Part shown: piece by piece, positions 56,006 to 64,000 of the stretch
Position numbering within the stretch: position 1 is the stretch's first letter
Layout: each line of letters opens with the position of its first letter
Assembly (NCBI RefSeq): GCF_014654205.1
Contig: NZ_BNAW01000001.1
Coordinates: forward strand, 472,642 to 536,641
DNA: 64,000 bases
Origin: Amycolatopsis bullii
GTDB lineage: Bacteria; Actinomycetota; Actinomycetes; Mycobacteriales; Pseudonocardiaceae
Direction: 5' to 3'
Notes under the pieces: generated by a model
Database searches by the model: none
What the model was told of the DNA's origin: nothing
Seen by the model: only the letters and a program-made list of their open reading frames with translations
Position numbers and translations under genes: made by a program

Positions 56006-56543
56006 GGCAAGAACACAAGGACACGTCACCTCGCACGCCAGGGATTTCTCCGGCACGATTGCTGGCACATATCCCCGGACACCTGGGTCGGGGGTGGCCA
56101 GACCGACAGCACACCCGAAGTATCACGAGGCGTGTTCTCAAAGGGGGACTCGAACAAACGTTCGTGGCATCCCTGCGGGGGATGCGTGTTCATGCGACCG
56201 ACCATAGCGCTGCAAACCGGCCGGACGCCAGCCGGTTCATGTCTGTGTGCACCGTCGGAGGCCCTCTGCCAACCGTCGCACAGCTGCGAGTCTCGTCTGC
56301 AGCCTGCTGCCCACGTGCAGGAGCTGCTCGATCGACTTCACCAGGGAGAAGAGGCGGTGAGGCGACGGCGGCCGAGGGGACCACACCGCTGCGGCATGGC
56401 GTCGCCGGCCGGACTCCCCAACGCGGGCGGCCCTGAGCGCCCCGACTGCTGCGGTGCGGAGCGACCGCACGATCACCCGTTCGCCGGCCGGGGAAGCAGC
56501 TTTCGACCGCCGGCCCGGCAGCGAGGTATGACGCGGCGACTAG
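56006..56543. other. non-coding or eroded stretch before the IS element
   Basis: No convincing gene. Short symmetric motifs occur (CATCCC/GGGATG near 56167, GAACAAACGTTC near 56152). Open frames present have no recognisable domain or ribosome site. The segment ends at the CTAG target repeat of the insertion sequence. Confidence 0.5.
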
Positions 56544-57474
56544 GAGCTGTCCTGTAAGTCATCGGAGCCAGAGGACGATGGCGGCGATGGTGAGTTCGGC
56601 CTGGTAGTAGGCGGCCCGTTTGGCGTAGCGGGTGGCCAGGTCACGGAACTGCTTGAGCCGGTTGAAGCAGCGTTCCACCACATTGCGCTGCTTGTAGACC
56701 TCGGCATCGAACGCGGGTGGTCGCCCGCCGCGGGCACCTTTGGCGACGCGGCGGGCGATCTGATCGTCCCGCTCCGGGCTGACGAAGCTGATCCGCCGGT
56801 CGCGCATCGCCTCGCGCGTCGAGGGATGCGAATAGGCCTTGTCCGCGATCACCGTCTCCGGCCGGCAGCGGGGCCGCCCTGGCCCGATCCGGGCGACGCT
56901 GATGCCGTCCAGCAGCGGTAGCAGCTGCGGATTGTCTCCCGCTTGGCCCGGGGTGAGCAGGAACCGCATCGGCAGACCACGCCCCTCGACGGCGAGGTGG
57001 ATCTTGGTGCTCAGCCCGCCGCGGGACCGGCCGAGTCCTTCCCCGTCACAGGAGAGGGCTTCGATTCCGTCGCTGCATCCCCCTTTTTCCGGGCACCAGC
57101 GGCATGCTGGTGCGCCCGGACCACGCTCGAGTCCACCGAAATGATCCACTCGAGATCACCGACGGCGTCGTCTTTGACGATCACCCGGTCGAGGATCTTT
57201 TCCCAGGTGCCGTCCTTGGTCCACAACCGCAGCCGTTCATGCGCTGTTTTCCACGGCCCGTAGCGCTCTGGCAGGTCACGCCACGGGGCACCGGTGCGCA
57301 GCTTCCACAAGATCGCGTTGATCACCTGACGGTGATCCCGCCACCGCCGGCCACCGCCTTGCTGCGGCGGCAGCAGCGGCTCGATCACCGCCCACGCCTT
57401 ATCCGTCAACTCACCCCGACCAACCACCGGGCACAACTACCAGAGAACCAGCTCAACCACTTACAGGACACGCC
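56544..57474 (-). mobile_element. IS5-family insertion sequence, complete (931 bp)
   Basis: Terminal inverted repeats GAGCTGTCCTGTAAGT (56544-56559) and, on the other strand, GGCGTGTCCTGTAAGT (57474-57459) match at 13 of 16 positions. CTAG flanks both ends (56540-56543 and 57475-57478) and is the likely target duplication. One transposase in two frames fills the element. IS427-type is the best subgroup guess. Confidence 0.88.
56559..57427 (-). CDS. IS5-family transposase in two frames (programmed -1 frameshift)
   Basis: The first frame (from GTG 57427) gives the DUF4096-like start GELTDKAWAVIEPLLPP, WRDLPERYGPWKTAHERLRLW and the first catalytic Asp in IISVDSSVVRAHQHA. The second frame, to 56559, gives the second Asp in VIADKAYSHPSTRE and the Glu in ERCFNRLKQFRDLATRYAKR. 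The frames meet at an A5G5 run (57079-57088 on the plus strand), the usual slippage site in this group, so an intact DDE transposase of about 290 residues can be made by -1 slippage. Confidence 0.88.
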
Positions 57475-57506
57475 CTAGCCGGCAGCGGGCGGGGTATGTG
57501 GACTTG

Positions 57507-57905
57507 GTGACCCAAGTTCGAGGCACCAGCCGCGCGATGGCCGCGGACGCCGACATCGTCCTCAACACCGCCTCCGACCTCACCCGGGCCCCGGCGTGGC
57601 TCCCGGCCCCGGTGGAGGTCGTCGGCACCGGAACAGGCACGGTCGATCTGCGGTGGCGCGACGACCGGGTGCGCCGCTACGAGGTCGACCTCAAGGCGGC
57701 CGAGCACCGGCTGGCATGGCACCCGGCCGGGGACGGCGGTTGGGCGGGCGAGCTGCGGGTCACCGAGCAGGGGGCCGGGTCCAGCCGCGTGGAGCTGCTG
57801 GTGGAGGCCGACGACGACGTCGACGCCGGAGAGGTGCGCACGGTGCTCGACGCGGCACTGCGGGCCTTGGCCGCCGAAGTCGACCAGAACTTCAACGTCA
57901 GCTGA
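57507..57905 (+). CDS. SRPBCC/polyketide-cyclase-like protein
   Basis: The 132-residue protein reads like a START/SRPBCC domain: DIVLNTASDLTRAPAWLPAPVEVV, then alternating strands and a long C-terminal helix (VRTVLDAALRALAAEVDQNF). Such domains bind small hydrophobic ligands; the ligand here is unknown. The start may be GTG 57507 or GTG 57498. The IS element ends only about 30 bases upstream, so the gene has probably lost its native promoter. Confidence 0.7.
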   Translation: MTQVRGTSRAMAADADIVLNTASDLTRAPAWLPAPVEVVGTGTGTVDLRWRDDRVRRYEVDLKAAEHRLAWHPAGDGGWAGELRVTEQGAGSSRVELLVEADDDVDAGEVRTVLDAALRALAAEVDQNFNVS

Positions 57906-57936
57906 CCACACCACCAGCACGGAAGGTGAGGCACAG

Positions 57937-58230
57937 ATGCCCAGGCGGTCGGATCCCGCGGTAGCCGCGTCCAGCCGGTGGACCGACGACGAGGGCGTGC
58001 GCGAGCCCGGCGGATCCGTGCACGCTTGGCGGCCGGGCACCAACCAGACCCTGTGCGGACTGCCGTTGCACAGGGCCGGCTTGGAGCGGTTCCCCCACGT
58101 GCTGTGGATCGACGCCCGTTGGCTGGCCGACACCACCGACGAGCGCATGGTGCTCTGCCACCGGTGCGCCGCCGCGGCCGGCGACCGTCCCGGGCGCCGG
58201 CGGTGGACGCGGGAGCGGCCGAGGCCCTGA
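57937..58230 (+). CDS. hypothetical protein with possible zinc ligands, 97 residues
   Basis: A small soluble protein with HAWRPGTNQTLCGLPLHRAGLERF and a C-terminal LCHRCAAAAG, so one Cys and a CxxC plus histidines could bind zinc. ATG 57937 follows GGAAGGTGAGG. It is 31 bases after the SRPBCC-like gene and probably co-transcribed. I do not recognise the family. Confidence 0.6.
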   Translation: MPRRSDPAVAASSRWTDDEGVREPGGSVHAWRPGTNQTLCGLPLHRAGLERFPHVLWIDARWLADTTDERMVLCHRCAAAAGDRPGRRRWTRERPRP

Positions 58231-58786
58231 CGCGCGGTCCGGCGGCCCCCGCTCGTCGCTTCGAAGGCGGCGGGACACCATCCCCCCTTCGGGCGCGCCC
58301 GAAGTCCGTCGCCACGGTCGGATCACGGTAACGCGGACCATCGCCTCGACCACTCGCAGCCCGGACGAAGATTTCGCGCCCCTCCTTCCCCCGTGCCGGG
58401 TGCGGGAATCGAGATCACACCGGCCGTCAGCCGGGCACGACGATGATCCCCCCCTGCGCCCCTCCCCGGCGCTACGCCAACGATCCGTTGGCGTTCTCCA
58501 CGCTAACGACCAAGCTGGTCAACAAACAACCGTGCAGCAGGTGAGATAACCGCAGTGGAGTATGAGGCGCATTCGCGCGCACACGCAGAGTCGATCACCG
58601 GGCTGCGGAGTAGGCCATACGTGGCTTGCCGACCACCCGCAGCTCTTGATGTCCGTGTCATAATCCTGGCCGCATACATCACATCGACAACATGACACTC
58701 AACGCACTGTCCTGCCGACGAGCGGGCCGCTACAGCCAGCAGCCCACGATAGTAATCGGATGACGGGACCATCGTGTCCGGCCACA
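58231..58786. other. intergenic region with a 9-bp inverted repeat, no gene
   Basis: These 556 bases hold no credible gene. ACGCCAACG/CGTTGGCGT around ATC (58474-58494) forms a good hairpin that may end the upstream pair of genes. From about 58500 the GC content drops somewhat. Confidence 0.5.
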
Positions 58787-59269
58787 ATGCTGGACGTGCG
58801 ACTTACCTGGGCCATCAAGCACCACGGTTGGGCTCTCTGCTCCGTCGAAGACGAGCACACCAGCGCCGAGGTGTTCGCTTCCTACATCGCTGATGGTCCC
58901 GAGCAACTGCTGAGAGCTGTCGCCAGGATCATCCTCCACGAGACCCACACCCAGGCCGAATTCGAAGCCGAACCGACCGTTTACCGCTGGTTTCTCCATC
59001 GTCGCGCGAACACGGTCACGATCCGCCTCGTCGAAGGTGCCGACTGGAAGACACCTGAGCACGAGGGAAGCCTGCTCTGGCAAAGGGAGCAGCCAACGAC
59101 CACGCTCGCCAGAACCGTGCTCAGAGCATTCGACACCGTCGCCGACGAGATGGGCGAGGTCGGCTACCAGACCCAGTGGGGTCGTCCGTTCCCCCGACAC
59201 GAACTGGAAAGTCTCCGTTCGGCCTGGCGCAAAGCGGTCCAGCCCTCACCGCGGTCGACCGCCAACTGA
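58787..59269 (+). CDS. hypothetical protein, 160 residues
   Basis: The protein starts MLDVRLTWAIKHHGWALCSV and alternates strands and helices (EVFASYIADGPEQLLRAVARIILHE, VYRWFLHRRANTVTIRLVEG, VLRAFDTVADEMGEVGYQTQWG). The general look, small acidic and soluble, resembles immunity proteins of contact-dependent or polymorphic toxins, but no toxin gene is nearby and I cannot name a family. No good ribosome site is visible. Confidence 0.55.
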   Translation: MLDVRLTWAIKHHGWALCSVEDEHTSAEVFASYIADGPEQLLRAVARIILHETHTQAEFEAEPTVYRWFLHRRANTVTIRLVEGADWKTPEHEGSLLWQREQPTTTLARTVLRAFDTVADEMGEVGYQTQWGRPFPRHELESLRSAWRKAVQPSPRSTAN

Positions 59270-59411
59270 GCCAATGACGTCCCGCTGCCGATCCGTCGTC
59301 CTGGACGCGTCGGGTACTGCGTTACCGCCCTCTGCCCGCCCCGTCGATCATCCGATTGCCCTGTCATGCCGACGGGCGGATGAGCGGAGCCGGGTAGGAC
59401 CACCGGGCCAC

Positions 59412-59720
59412 ATCAGTGGCATCAAGCCTTGGGCCGTCGAGCACGACGGCGATCTCTACGTGCGTTCGGTCAACGGCCCGGACGCGGCCTGGTACCGCGG
59501 CACCCGCACCCGCCACGAAGGACAGATCACCGCGGGCGGGCACTCCGAGGACGTCACCTTCGTCGACGCTGCCGCCGACACCGCGCTCAACGACGCGATC
59601 GACCGCGCCTACCGCACCAAGTACCGGCACTACGCCGCGAACATCATCGACCACATCACCGGCACCCAGGCACGGTCCACCACCATCCGGGTCGTGCCTC
59701 GCCACTCCACAAAGGACTAA
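59412..59720 (+). pseudogene. 5'-truncated DUF2255-family gene
   Basis: The frame encodes the C-terminal part of a DUF2255 protein: DGDLYVRSVNGPDAAWYRGTRTRHEGQI, AGGHSEDVTFVDAAADTALNDAIDRAYRTKYRHY and a final TTIRVVP. The N-terminal third, with the usual start codon region, is missing and replaced by unrelated sequence, and no start lies at a sensible place. It is followed two bases later by the intact cupin gene. Confidence 0.75.
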
Positions 59721-59722
59721 CC

Positions 59723-60145
59723 ATGCAGTTCCTGCCGAAACCCGCGTCGGCCAAGGGCCCCGCGGACTGGTTCACCGGCGATGTCCACTTCGACGTCATC
59801 GCCGCGGGCACCGAAACCCGCGGCAAGGTCAACGCTGTGCACTTCGCCCCCGGCGCCCGCACCGCCTGGCACCGGCACGTCAACGGCCAGACCCTGCACG
59901 TCACCGAAGGGGCCGGCCTCACGCAATCCCGCGGCGGCGACGTCGTCGAAATCCGCTCCGGCGACACCGTCTGGTGCCCGCCGGGCGAGTGGCACTGGCA
60001 CGGCGCCGCGCCCGAGTACTTCATGACCCACCTGGCCATCTGGGACGGCCTCGCCGACGGCCAGGACGGCCCCGAAACCGAATGGGGCGAGCACGTCACC
60101 GACGCCGAATACCACGCCGCAACCAGCCGGCCCCAATCCTCCTGA
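59723..60145 (+). CDS. cupin-domain protein
   Basis: The 140-residue single-cupin protein has motif 1 PGARTAWHRHVNGQTLHVTEG and motif 2 SGDTVWCPPGEWHWHGAAP, with the metal-binding histidines in place, and a conserved C-terminal WGEHVTDAEY. Similar proteins near carboxymuconolactone or SDR/aldo-keto reductase genes are thought to be small metal-dependent enzymes or dehydratases. It looks intact although its neighbours on both sides are broken. Confidence 0.85.
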   Translation: MQFLPKPASAKGPADWFTGDVHFDVIAAGTETRGKVNAVHFAPGARTAWHRHVNGQTLHVTEGAGLTQSRGGDVVEIRSGDTVWCPPGEWHWHGAAPEYFMTHLAIWDGLADGQDGPETEWGEHVTDAEYHAATSRPQSS

Positions 60146-60157
60146 AAGGCCGGTCCC

Positions 60158-60632
60158 ATGCCCCAGCGAACTTGGCTCATCACCGGCGTCAACAGCGGCT
60201 TCGGCCGTGAACTGACCGGCGCGGCCGAATAACTCAGCGACGCCCGGGTCGAGCACATCGTCGCCACCAACCTCACCGGCTCGATTCACCTCATCCGCAG
60301 CGCACTGCCCCGCCTACGGGAACAAGGCCACGGGCGAATCATCCAGATCTCCTCCTACGGCGGGCAGGTCGCCTTCCCCGGCAACTCGCTCTACCACGCC
60401 ACGAATGGGACATCGAAGGCTTCGCCGAATCCCTCGGCCGCACTCGCCCCCGGCGACCCCGCCCGGACGGCCACCCGCATCATCGAATCCGCCGACCGCG
60501 ACCCGGCGCCGATGCGCATCGTCCTGGGCTCGCAAGCCCTGCACGTGACACTGCAGACCCTGCGCGCGGATCGCGGACTTCGAGAGACAGCACGAACTTG
60601 CGGTGTCGACCGACGAGCTGCCCGGCGAATAG
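60158..60632 (+). pseudogene. short-chain dehydrogenase remnant (deletion, stop, frameshift)
   Basis: It begins like an SDR (MPQRTWLITGVNSGFGREL, the NADP-binding TGxxxGxG) but hits TAA at 60230. The frame resumes with IVATNLTGSIHLIRSALPRLREQGHGRIIQISSYGG and the catalytic YHAT, having lost about 70 residues between. After YHAT a missing base breaks what should read KWDIEGFAES. It cannot encode a working enzyme. Confidence 0.85.
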
Positions 60633-60669
60633 CAGGCAGCTCCCAGACCTTAAGAAAGGACCACTCCCG

Positions 60670-61578
60670 ATGACCACAAGGGTCACCTCCCCGCACGATA
60701 CGTTCGAGCTCAACAACGGGGTCCGGATTCCCGTGATCGGGCTCGGGGTGTTCCAGACCCCGCCGGAGCGGACCGTGCAGGCGGTGCAGGCCGCCCTGCA
60801 GGCCGGGTACCGGCACATCGACACCGCCGCCGCCTACCGCAACGAACGCGAAGTCGGCGAAGGCATCCGCCGCTCCGGCATTCCCCGCGAAGACGTGTTC
60901 GTCGAGACGAAGATCTGGGTCAGCGACTACGGTCACGACCAGACACTGCACGCGTTCGAAAAGGCCACAGCCAAGCTCGGCTTCGACACCATCGACCTGC
61001 TGTTGCTGCACCAACCCGCCGTCGGCGCGTTCGACCGCACCATCGGCGCCTACCGGGCGCTGGAGAAGCTCCTCGCCGACGGCCAGGTGCGCGCGATCGG
61101 AGTCAGCAACTTCACCCCGGCCGTGCTGGACCGGCTGCTCGCCGAGGTCGACGTCGTGCCCGCGGTGAACCAAATCGAGCTGCACCCCTACTTCACCCAG
61201 GCCGCCACCCAGCGCGCGGATGCTGAGCACGGCATCCTCACCCAGGCGTGGTCACCGATCGGCGGGATCACCTTCTACGGCGGTTATGACGGTCCCGGCA
61301 AGAGCACCCTGACCGACCCCACGCTGCGCGAGATCGCCGACCGGTGCGGGAAGACCCCCGCGCAGGCCATGCTGCGCTGGCACCTGCAGCAGGGCCGCTC
61401 CGCGATCCCCAAGTCCACCAACCCGGCCCGCATCGCCGAGAACACCGACATCTTCGACTTCGCCCTCGGCCGTGAGGACCTCGCCGCGATCGACGCGCTC
61501 GACACCGGAGTGCGCAGCGGACCCGACCCCGAACAGCCCCAGCCACAGTTCTTCGAATTCCGTATCCCCGAAGCTTGA
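60670..61578 (+). CDS. aldo/keto reductase
   Basis: The 302-residue NADPH-dependent oxidoreductase has the AKR barrel with the catalytic set Asp/Tyr in GYRHIDTAAAYRNEREVG, Lys in VFVETKIWV and His in DLLLLHQP. Cofactor-binding segments IGVSNF, WSPIGG and IPKSTNPARIAEN are present. It belongs to the 2,5-diketo-gluconate-reductase-like group, and the substrate cannot be told. ATG 60670 follows AAAGGA by nine bases. It is intact within a cluster of broken redox genes, so selection may still keep it. Confidence 0.93.
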   Translation: MTTRVTSPHDTFELNNGVRIPVIGLGVFQTPPERTVQAVQAALQAGYRHIDTAAAYRNEREVGEGIRRSGIPREDVFVETKIWVSDYGHDQTLHAFEKATAKLGFDTIDLLLLHQPAVGAFDRTIGAYRALEKLLADGQVRAIGVSNFTPAVLDRLLAEVDVVPAVNQIELHPYFTQAATQRADAEHGILTQAWSPIGGITFYGGYDGPGKSTLTDPTLREIADRCGKTPAQAMLRWHLQQGRSAIPKSTNPARIAENTDIFDFALGREDLAAIDALDTGVRSGPDPEQPQPQFFEFRIPEA

Positions 61579-61609
61579 GTCCGCGCGCTACTTCCCAAAG
61601 GTCACACTC

Positions 61610-61860
61610 GTGACTGAGGAAATCGCCGCCCTGATCGGCACCGGAAGCATCGGCGTGGCCGTCGCCCGCCGCGCCGCGGTCGGCCGCACTCTGCTGCTGG
61701 CCGACTACAGCCCCACCCGGCTGGAGACCACTGCCGACCTTTGCGCGGTGAAGGCTACGACGTCCGGACCCACTCACCGATGTCGGCGACCGCGCCGCCG
61801 TCACCGCGCTCGCCGACACCGCCGCCGGCCTCGGGCAGGTCACCCGGGTGGTTCAGGCCG
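61610..61860 (+). pseudogene. N-terminal fragment of an SDR, frameshifted
   Basis: GTG 61610 after AAAGG opens a Rossmann start (IAALIGTGSIGVAVARRAAVGRTLLLADYSPTRL). Near 61735 the frame shifts; the next frames give GEGYDV and then TDVGDRAAVTALADTAAGLGQVTRVVQAAG, after which homology ends. At least two indels and a 3' truncation are needed to explain it. Confidence 0.75.
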
Positions 61861-61921
61861 CCGGACAGCTACCGCCATACAAGCAACCCGATGTGGGTGC
61901 GGTGCTGACGGCGGTCCGGGC

Positions 61922-62867
61922 TCAGCGGCGCACGAGGTAGACCAGCAGTTTGCGGCGATCGGCCGAGTTGTCCGTTCGCGGGTTGAACACTGCGTCGAGC
62001 AGCGGCAGCACTTGGGCGCGGGCTTCGCGGGTGCGCATGATCCGTTGCCACAGTTTCAGGTTGAGCCGGGAGCGCCACCTCGGGGTGTCGGCCAGCTTGA
62101 GAACGTTGTCGACGTTGCCGCGGACCTTGGCCGGCAAGGTGCGCAGGTCTTCGGGTGTGCCGAGCAGCGGCTCGGGCAGCACGTCGAGGCCGTGTGCGGT
62201 CATGAAGTCGAAGTCGGTCGGCCAGGCCGCCGCCCACAGGTAGTCGACCATCCGGCACCAGCCGCGCAGGGAACCTGACCTCCAGATCCGGCCAGGGGGC
62301 CGCGTCGATGCCGCCGAGTACTTCGGCCACCACGTCCAGGCACGTCTTGTGCGCTTTCCACAACGCCAGGCGCGCCGGTTCCGGGTCCGTCGGCCCGTCG
62401 CTTCCGCCCACCAGGGCGAAGTAGGCGCGCCAATCGGCCATCGCGTCGGTGAACTCCGCCGGCACGACCCCGCCCGTGACGTACCGGAACCGGGACGGGG
62501 TCGGCGGGTCGGCGATCGGCAGGGCCGGTACCACTCCGGCGGCTCCGGCCGCCAGCCACGGGATGACGCTGAGCGTGTAGTTGCCGTAGCCCCACGGAGA
62601 GTCCGGATCGATCCGCCCGTCCTGGTGGGCGGCGGCGCCCAGCCGACCGGTGCGGAACTGCCACTGGTGCTGAAACGCCAGGCCCCACAGGGGGTTGAGC
62701 CGGTTGTCGGCGCCGAACCGGCCCACGTGGTTGGTGTGGTCGATCATCATCCGGTAAGCGGCCATCCGCTGCTCGAACCGGAACGGATCGAAGACCTCCA
62801 CCAGATCTCCCGCCGACGTCCAGATCGAAGACAGGTCCAGGGCCGTCAATTCTTCGGGATACGCCAT
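61922..62867 (-). pseudogene. Leg1-like protein gene with one-base frameshift
   Basis: From ATG 62867 the product shows ERMAAYRMMIDHTNHVGRFG-like start, RFGADNRLNPLWGLAFQHQWQFRTGRL and GYGNYTLSVIPWLAAGAAGV, which resemble the Leg1 family known mainly from vertebrates. Near 62273 (GGAACC on the plus strand) one extra A shifts the frame; removing it joins the first frame to LRGWCRMVDYLWAAAWPTDF, which runs to the stop at 61922. The rest is coherent, so the break is recent or a sequence error. Function of bacterial members is unknown. Confidence 0.65.
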
Positions 62868-63161
62868 GACCGGGATCCTCCGCGGTGGTGTGATCATCTG
62901 TTCGGTGCGTTTGCCGGAGTGCTGTGGGTCGCCGTGGTCGGCGATCACCACTTCACTCCGTGCGCCCCCGTCGCGCCAGGACACGATGTGGTGAAGCGAG
63001 GCGTGACAACGCTGAACCGTTCCACCGCCCCTTCGCTGGTGACCGCGCGGTCGGACGCGCTCAAGGTCGGGGTGGGCAGCGGCCGCGGCGCGCTGTGGAA
63101 GACGCGGGTTTTGTTACCCCACTGGAGCCCACGTGAGCGTACGATCCCGGCCCGGGCACGC

Positions 63162-63670
63162 TCAGGGGATCGCGTGCCAGCGGGCTGAACGATCACCGGT
63201 GCGCAGGGAGTGGACACGGTGGTGCAGTTCCGCGGCGGCCGCGGGTTTGCCGGGGGCGAGGCGGACGTAAGCACCGAGGGCGTGCGGTTCGGTGATGTCG
63301 CGCCGCAGGGGCCAGCCGGGCGAGTCGAGGATGTGGTAGCCGTAGGCGGCCACGAACCGTCTCCGGTCGGCTCCAGGTTCGTGGAAGTGGTCCGGGATGC
63401 CGGTGAGCAGATCCAGCTCGCGCGGGCCGAGGCAGGCGCCGTCCCAGTCGACCAGCAGCCAGCTGCCGTGGCCGGGGTCGCGGACCAGGTTTCGCTGTGC
63501 GCGTCGGCGTGGACGAGCTCGTCGCGGAGCGGGAACGTGGTGGCGGTGAAGGTGCTGGCCAGGGTGCGGCCACGGTGGAGCAGCCACGTCCGGTCATTGG
63601 TGAGGGCTGGGCGTCGACGTCCGTGGTCGAGGTCGAGTGCTTCGAACAGCTGCCAGGCGGAAGGAGCCGG
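63162..63670 (-). pseudogene. aminoglycoside phosphotransferase-family fragment, frameshifted
   Basis: The C-terminal half of an APH/choline-kinase-fold protein is visible: LHRGRTLASTFTATTFPLRDELVHADAHSE in one frame, then NLVRDPGHGSWLLVDWDGACLGPRELDLL in another, to the stop at 63162. The His-Ala-Asp catalytic loop and the metal-binding DWD are both present. The frames join at a short A-run (TTT at 63490-63492 on the plus strand) that lacks one base. The N-terminal ATP-binding half is missing, so it is broken twice. Confidence 0.75.
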
Positions 63671-63896
63671 GCGTCTCCCCCGTGACGTGCGTCCGACCGC
63701 ACGGCGGTCCAGCTGCGATGTGTCGAGCCAGGTTCCGGTTGGCCGGTCGGCCGGCGGGTATTCGGTCGCCGGCACGGCCCGTGGGGCCGCGCCGGCGACC
63801 TGATCGCCACCGCGACACCTCTAGCAGCCGACACCGCCGAGGCCGCGACCACACCATCGCCCAGTGCAGGTGGCCGAGCACAAAAGGAGAACCGTG

Positions 63897-64000
63897 ATGG
63901 GTGCGTCGACACCGGCCGGACACGGCACGCGGCGGTCGCGGCCGTGGCTGCGGATGTTCTTTCTCGGCGCGGCGCTGTGGGTGGCCGCGGTCGTGATCAC
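63897..64000 (+). CDS. membrane protein, cut by the window end
   Basis: ATG 63897 lies seven bases after AAGGAG and encodes MGASTPAGHGTRRSRPWLRM followed by a hydrophobic helix (FFLGAALWVAAVVI) that runs off the window. Only 34 residues can be seen, so the family is unknown. Confidence 0.6.
   Translation, partial: MGASTPAGHGTRRSRPWLRMFFLGAALWVAAVVI

Noticed and set aside
58503..58787. A 94-residue minus-strand open frame in the gap before 58787
   Set aside because: There is no ribosome site, family resemblance or operon context; the composition resembles translated non-coding DNA.

Overview
The window is uniformly GC-rich DNA with actinomycete-style gene packing: GTG/TTG starts, 1-4 base stop/start overlaps, twin-arginine lipoproteins and a DasR-type operator. 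A Pseudonocardiaceae host, most likely Amycolatopsis or a close relative, is my inference from the siderophore locus, the integrative element and the palindrome array; no 16S gene is present.

Region 1 (1-29479) is an iron-regulated hydroxamate siderophore locus. It holds a heterodimeric ABC exporter, an MbtH-like protein, a Tat-exported siderophore-binding lipoprotein, a five-module NRPS of about 6000 residues with three embedded N-methyltransferases and no thioesterase, an aspartate decarboxylase (panD) coupled to the NRPS stop codon, a FecCDE-type uptake system, an ornithine N-hydroxylase and a hydroxyornithine-type formyltransferase. IdeR/DmdR-like iron boxes sit at all three promoter regions (4712, 23220-23288, 28438-28471). 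The gene set matches scabichelin/albachelin-type tris-hydroxamate peptides: ornithine is hydroxylated, partly formylated, joined with serine, N-methylated, exported, and recaptured as the ferric complex. A ricin-type lectin (2448-3332) lies inside the locus, and two small genes of unclear link (26241-27126) follow the uptake operon.

Region 2 (29527-43276) is ordinary chromosome: a membrane protein, a GH36 alpha-galactosidase followed by a three-gene sugar ABC importer without its own ATPase, a striking 13-copy palindrome array (36000-36498), a GNAT/ABC-F pair, a PaaX-type regulator with an enoyl-CoA hydratase, a secreted GH18 chitinase under a textbook DasR site, and tRNA-Pro(GGG).

Region 3 (43235-54858) is an 11.6-kb actinomycete integrative and conjugative element (AICE) in the 3' half of that tRNA gene. 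It is bounded by a perfect 43-bp direct repeat and carries Int, Xis, a RepSA-type initiator, a TraB/FtsK translocase, a Pra-like activator, an XRE regulator with a regular operator array, and a Nudix protein recalling the pSAM2 immunity factor Pif. Its cargo is a clearly lower-GC two-gene operon of a ParA-like ATPase and a stand-alone SIR2-domain protein, which is the best candidate here for an undescribed (possibly defence or exclusion) system.

Region 4 (54864-64000) is a decaying accessory stretch: a second tyrosine recombinase, a complete IS5-family insertion sequence, small hypotheticals, an intact cupin and aldo/keto reductase, and at least five broken genes (DUF2255, two SDR remnants, a Leg1-like protein and an aminoglycoside phosphotransferase-like gene), several broken by single-base frameshifts.
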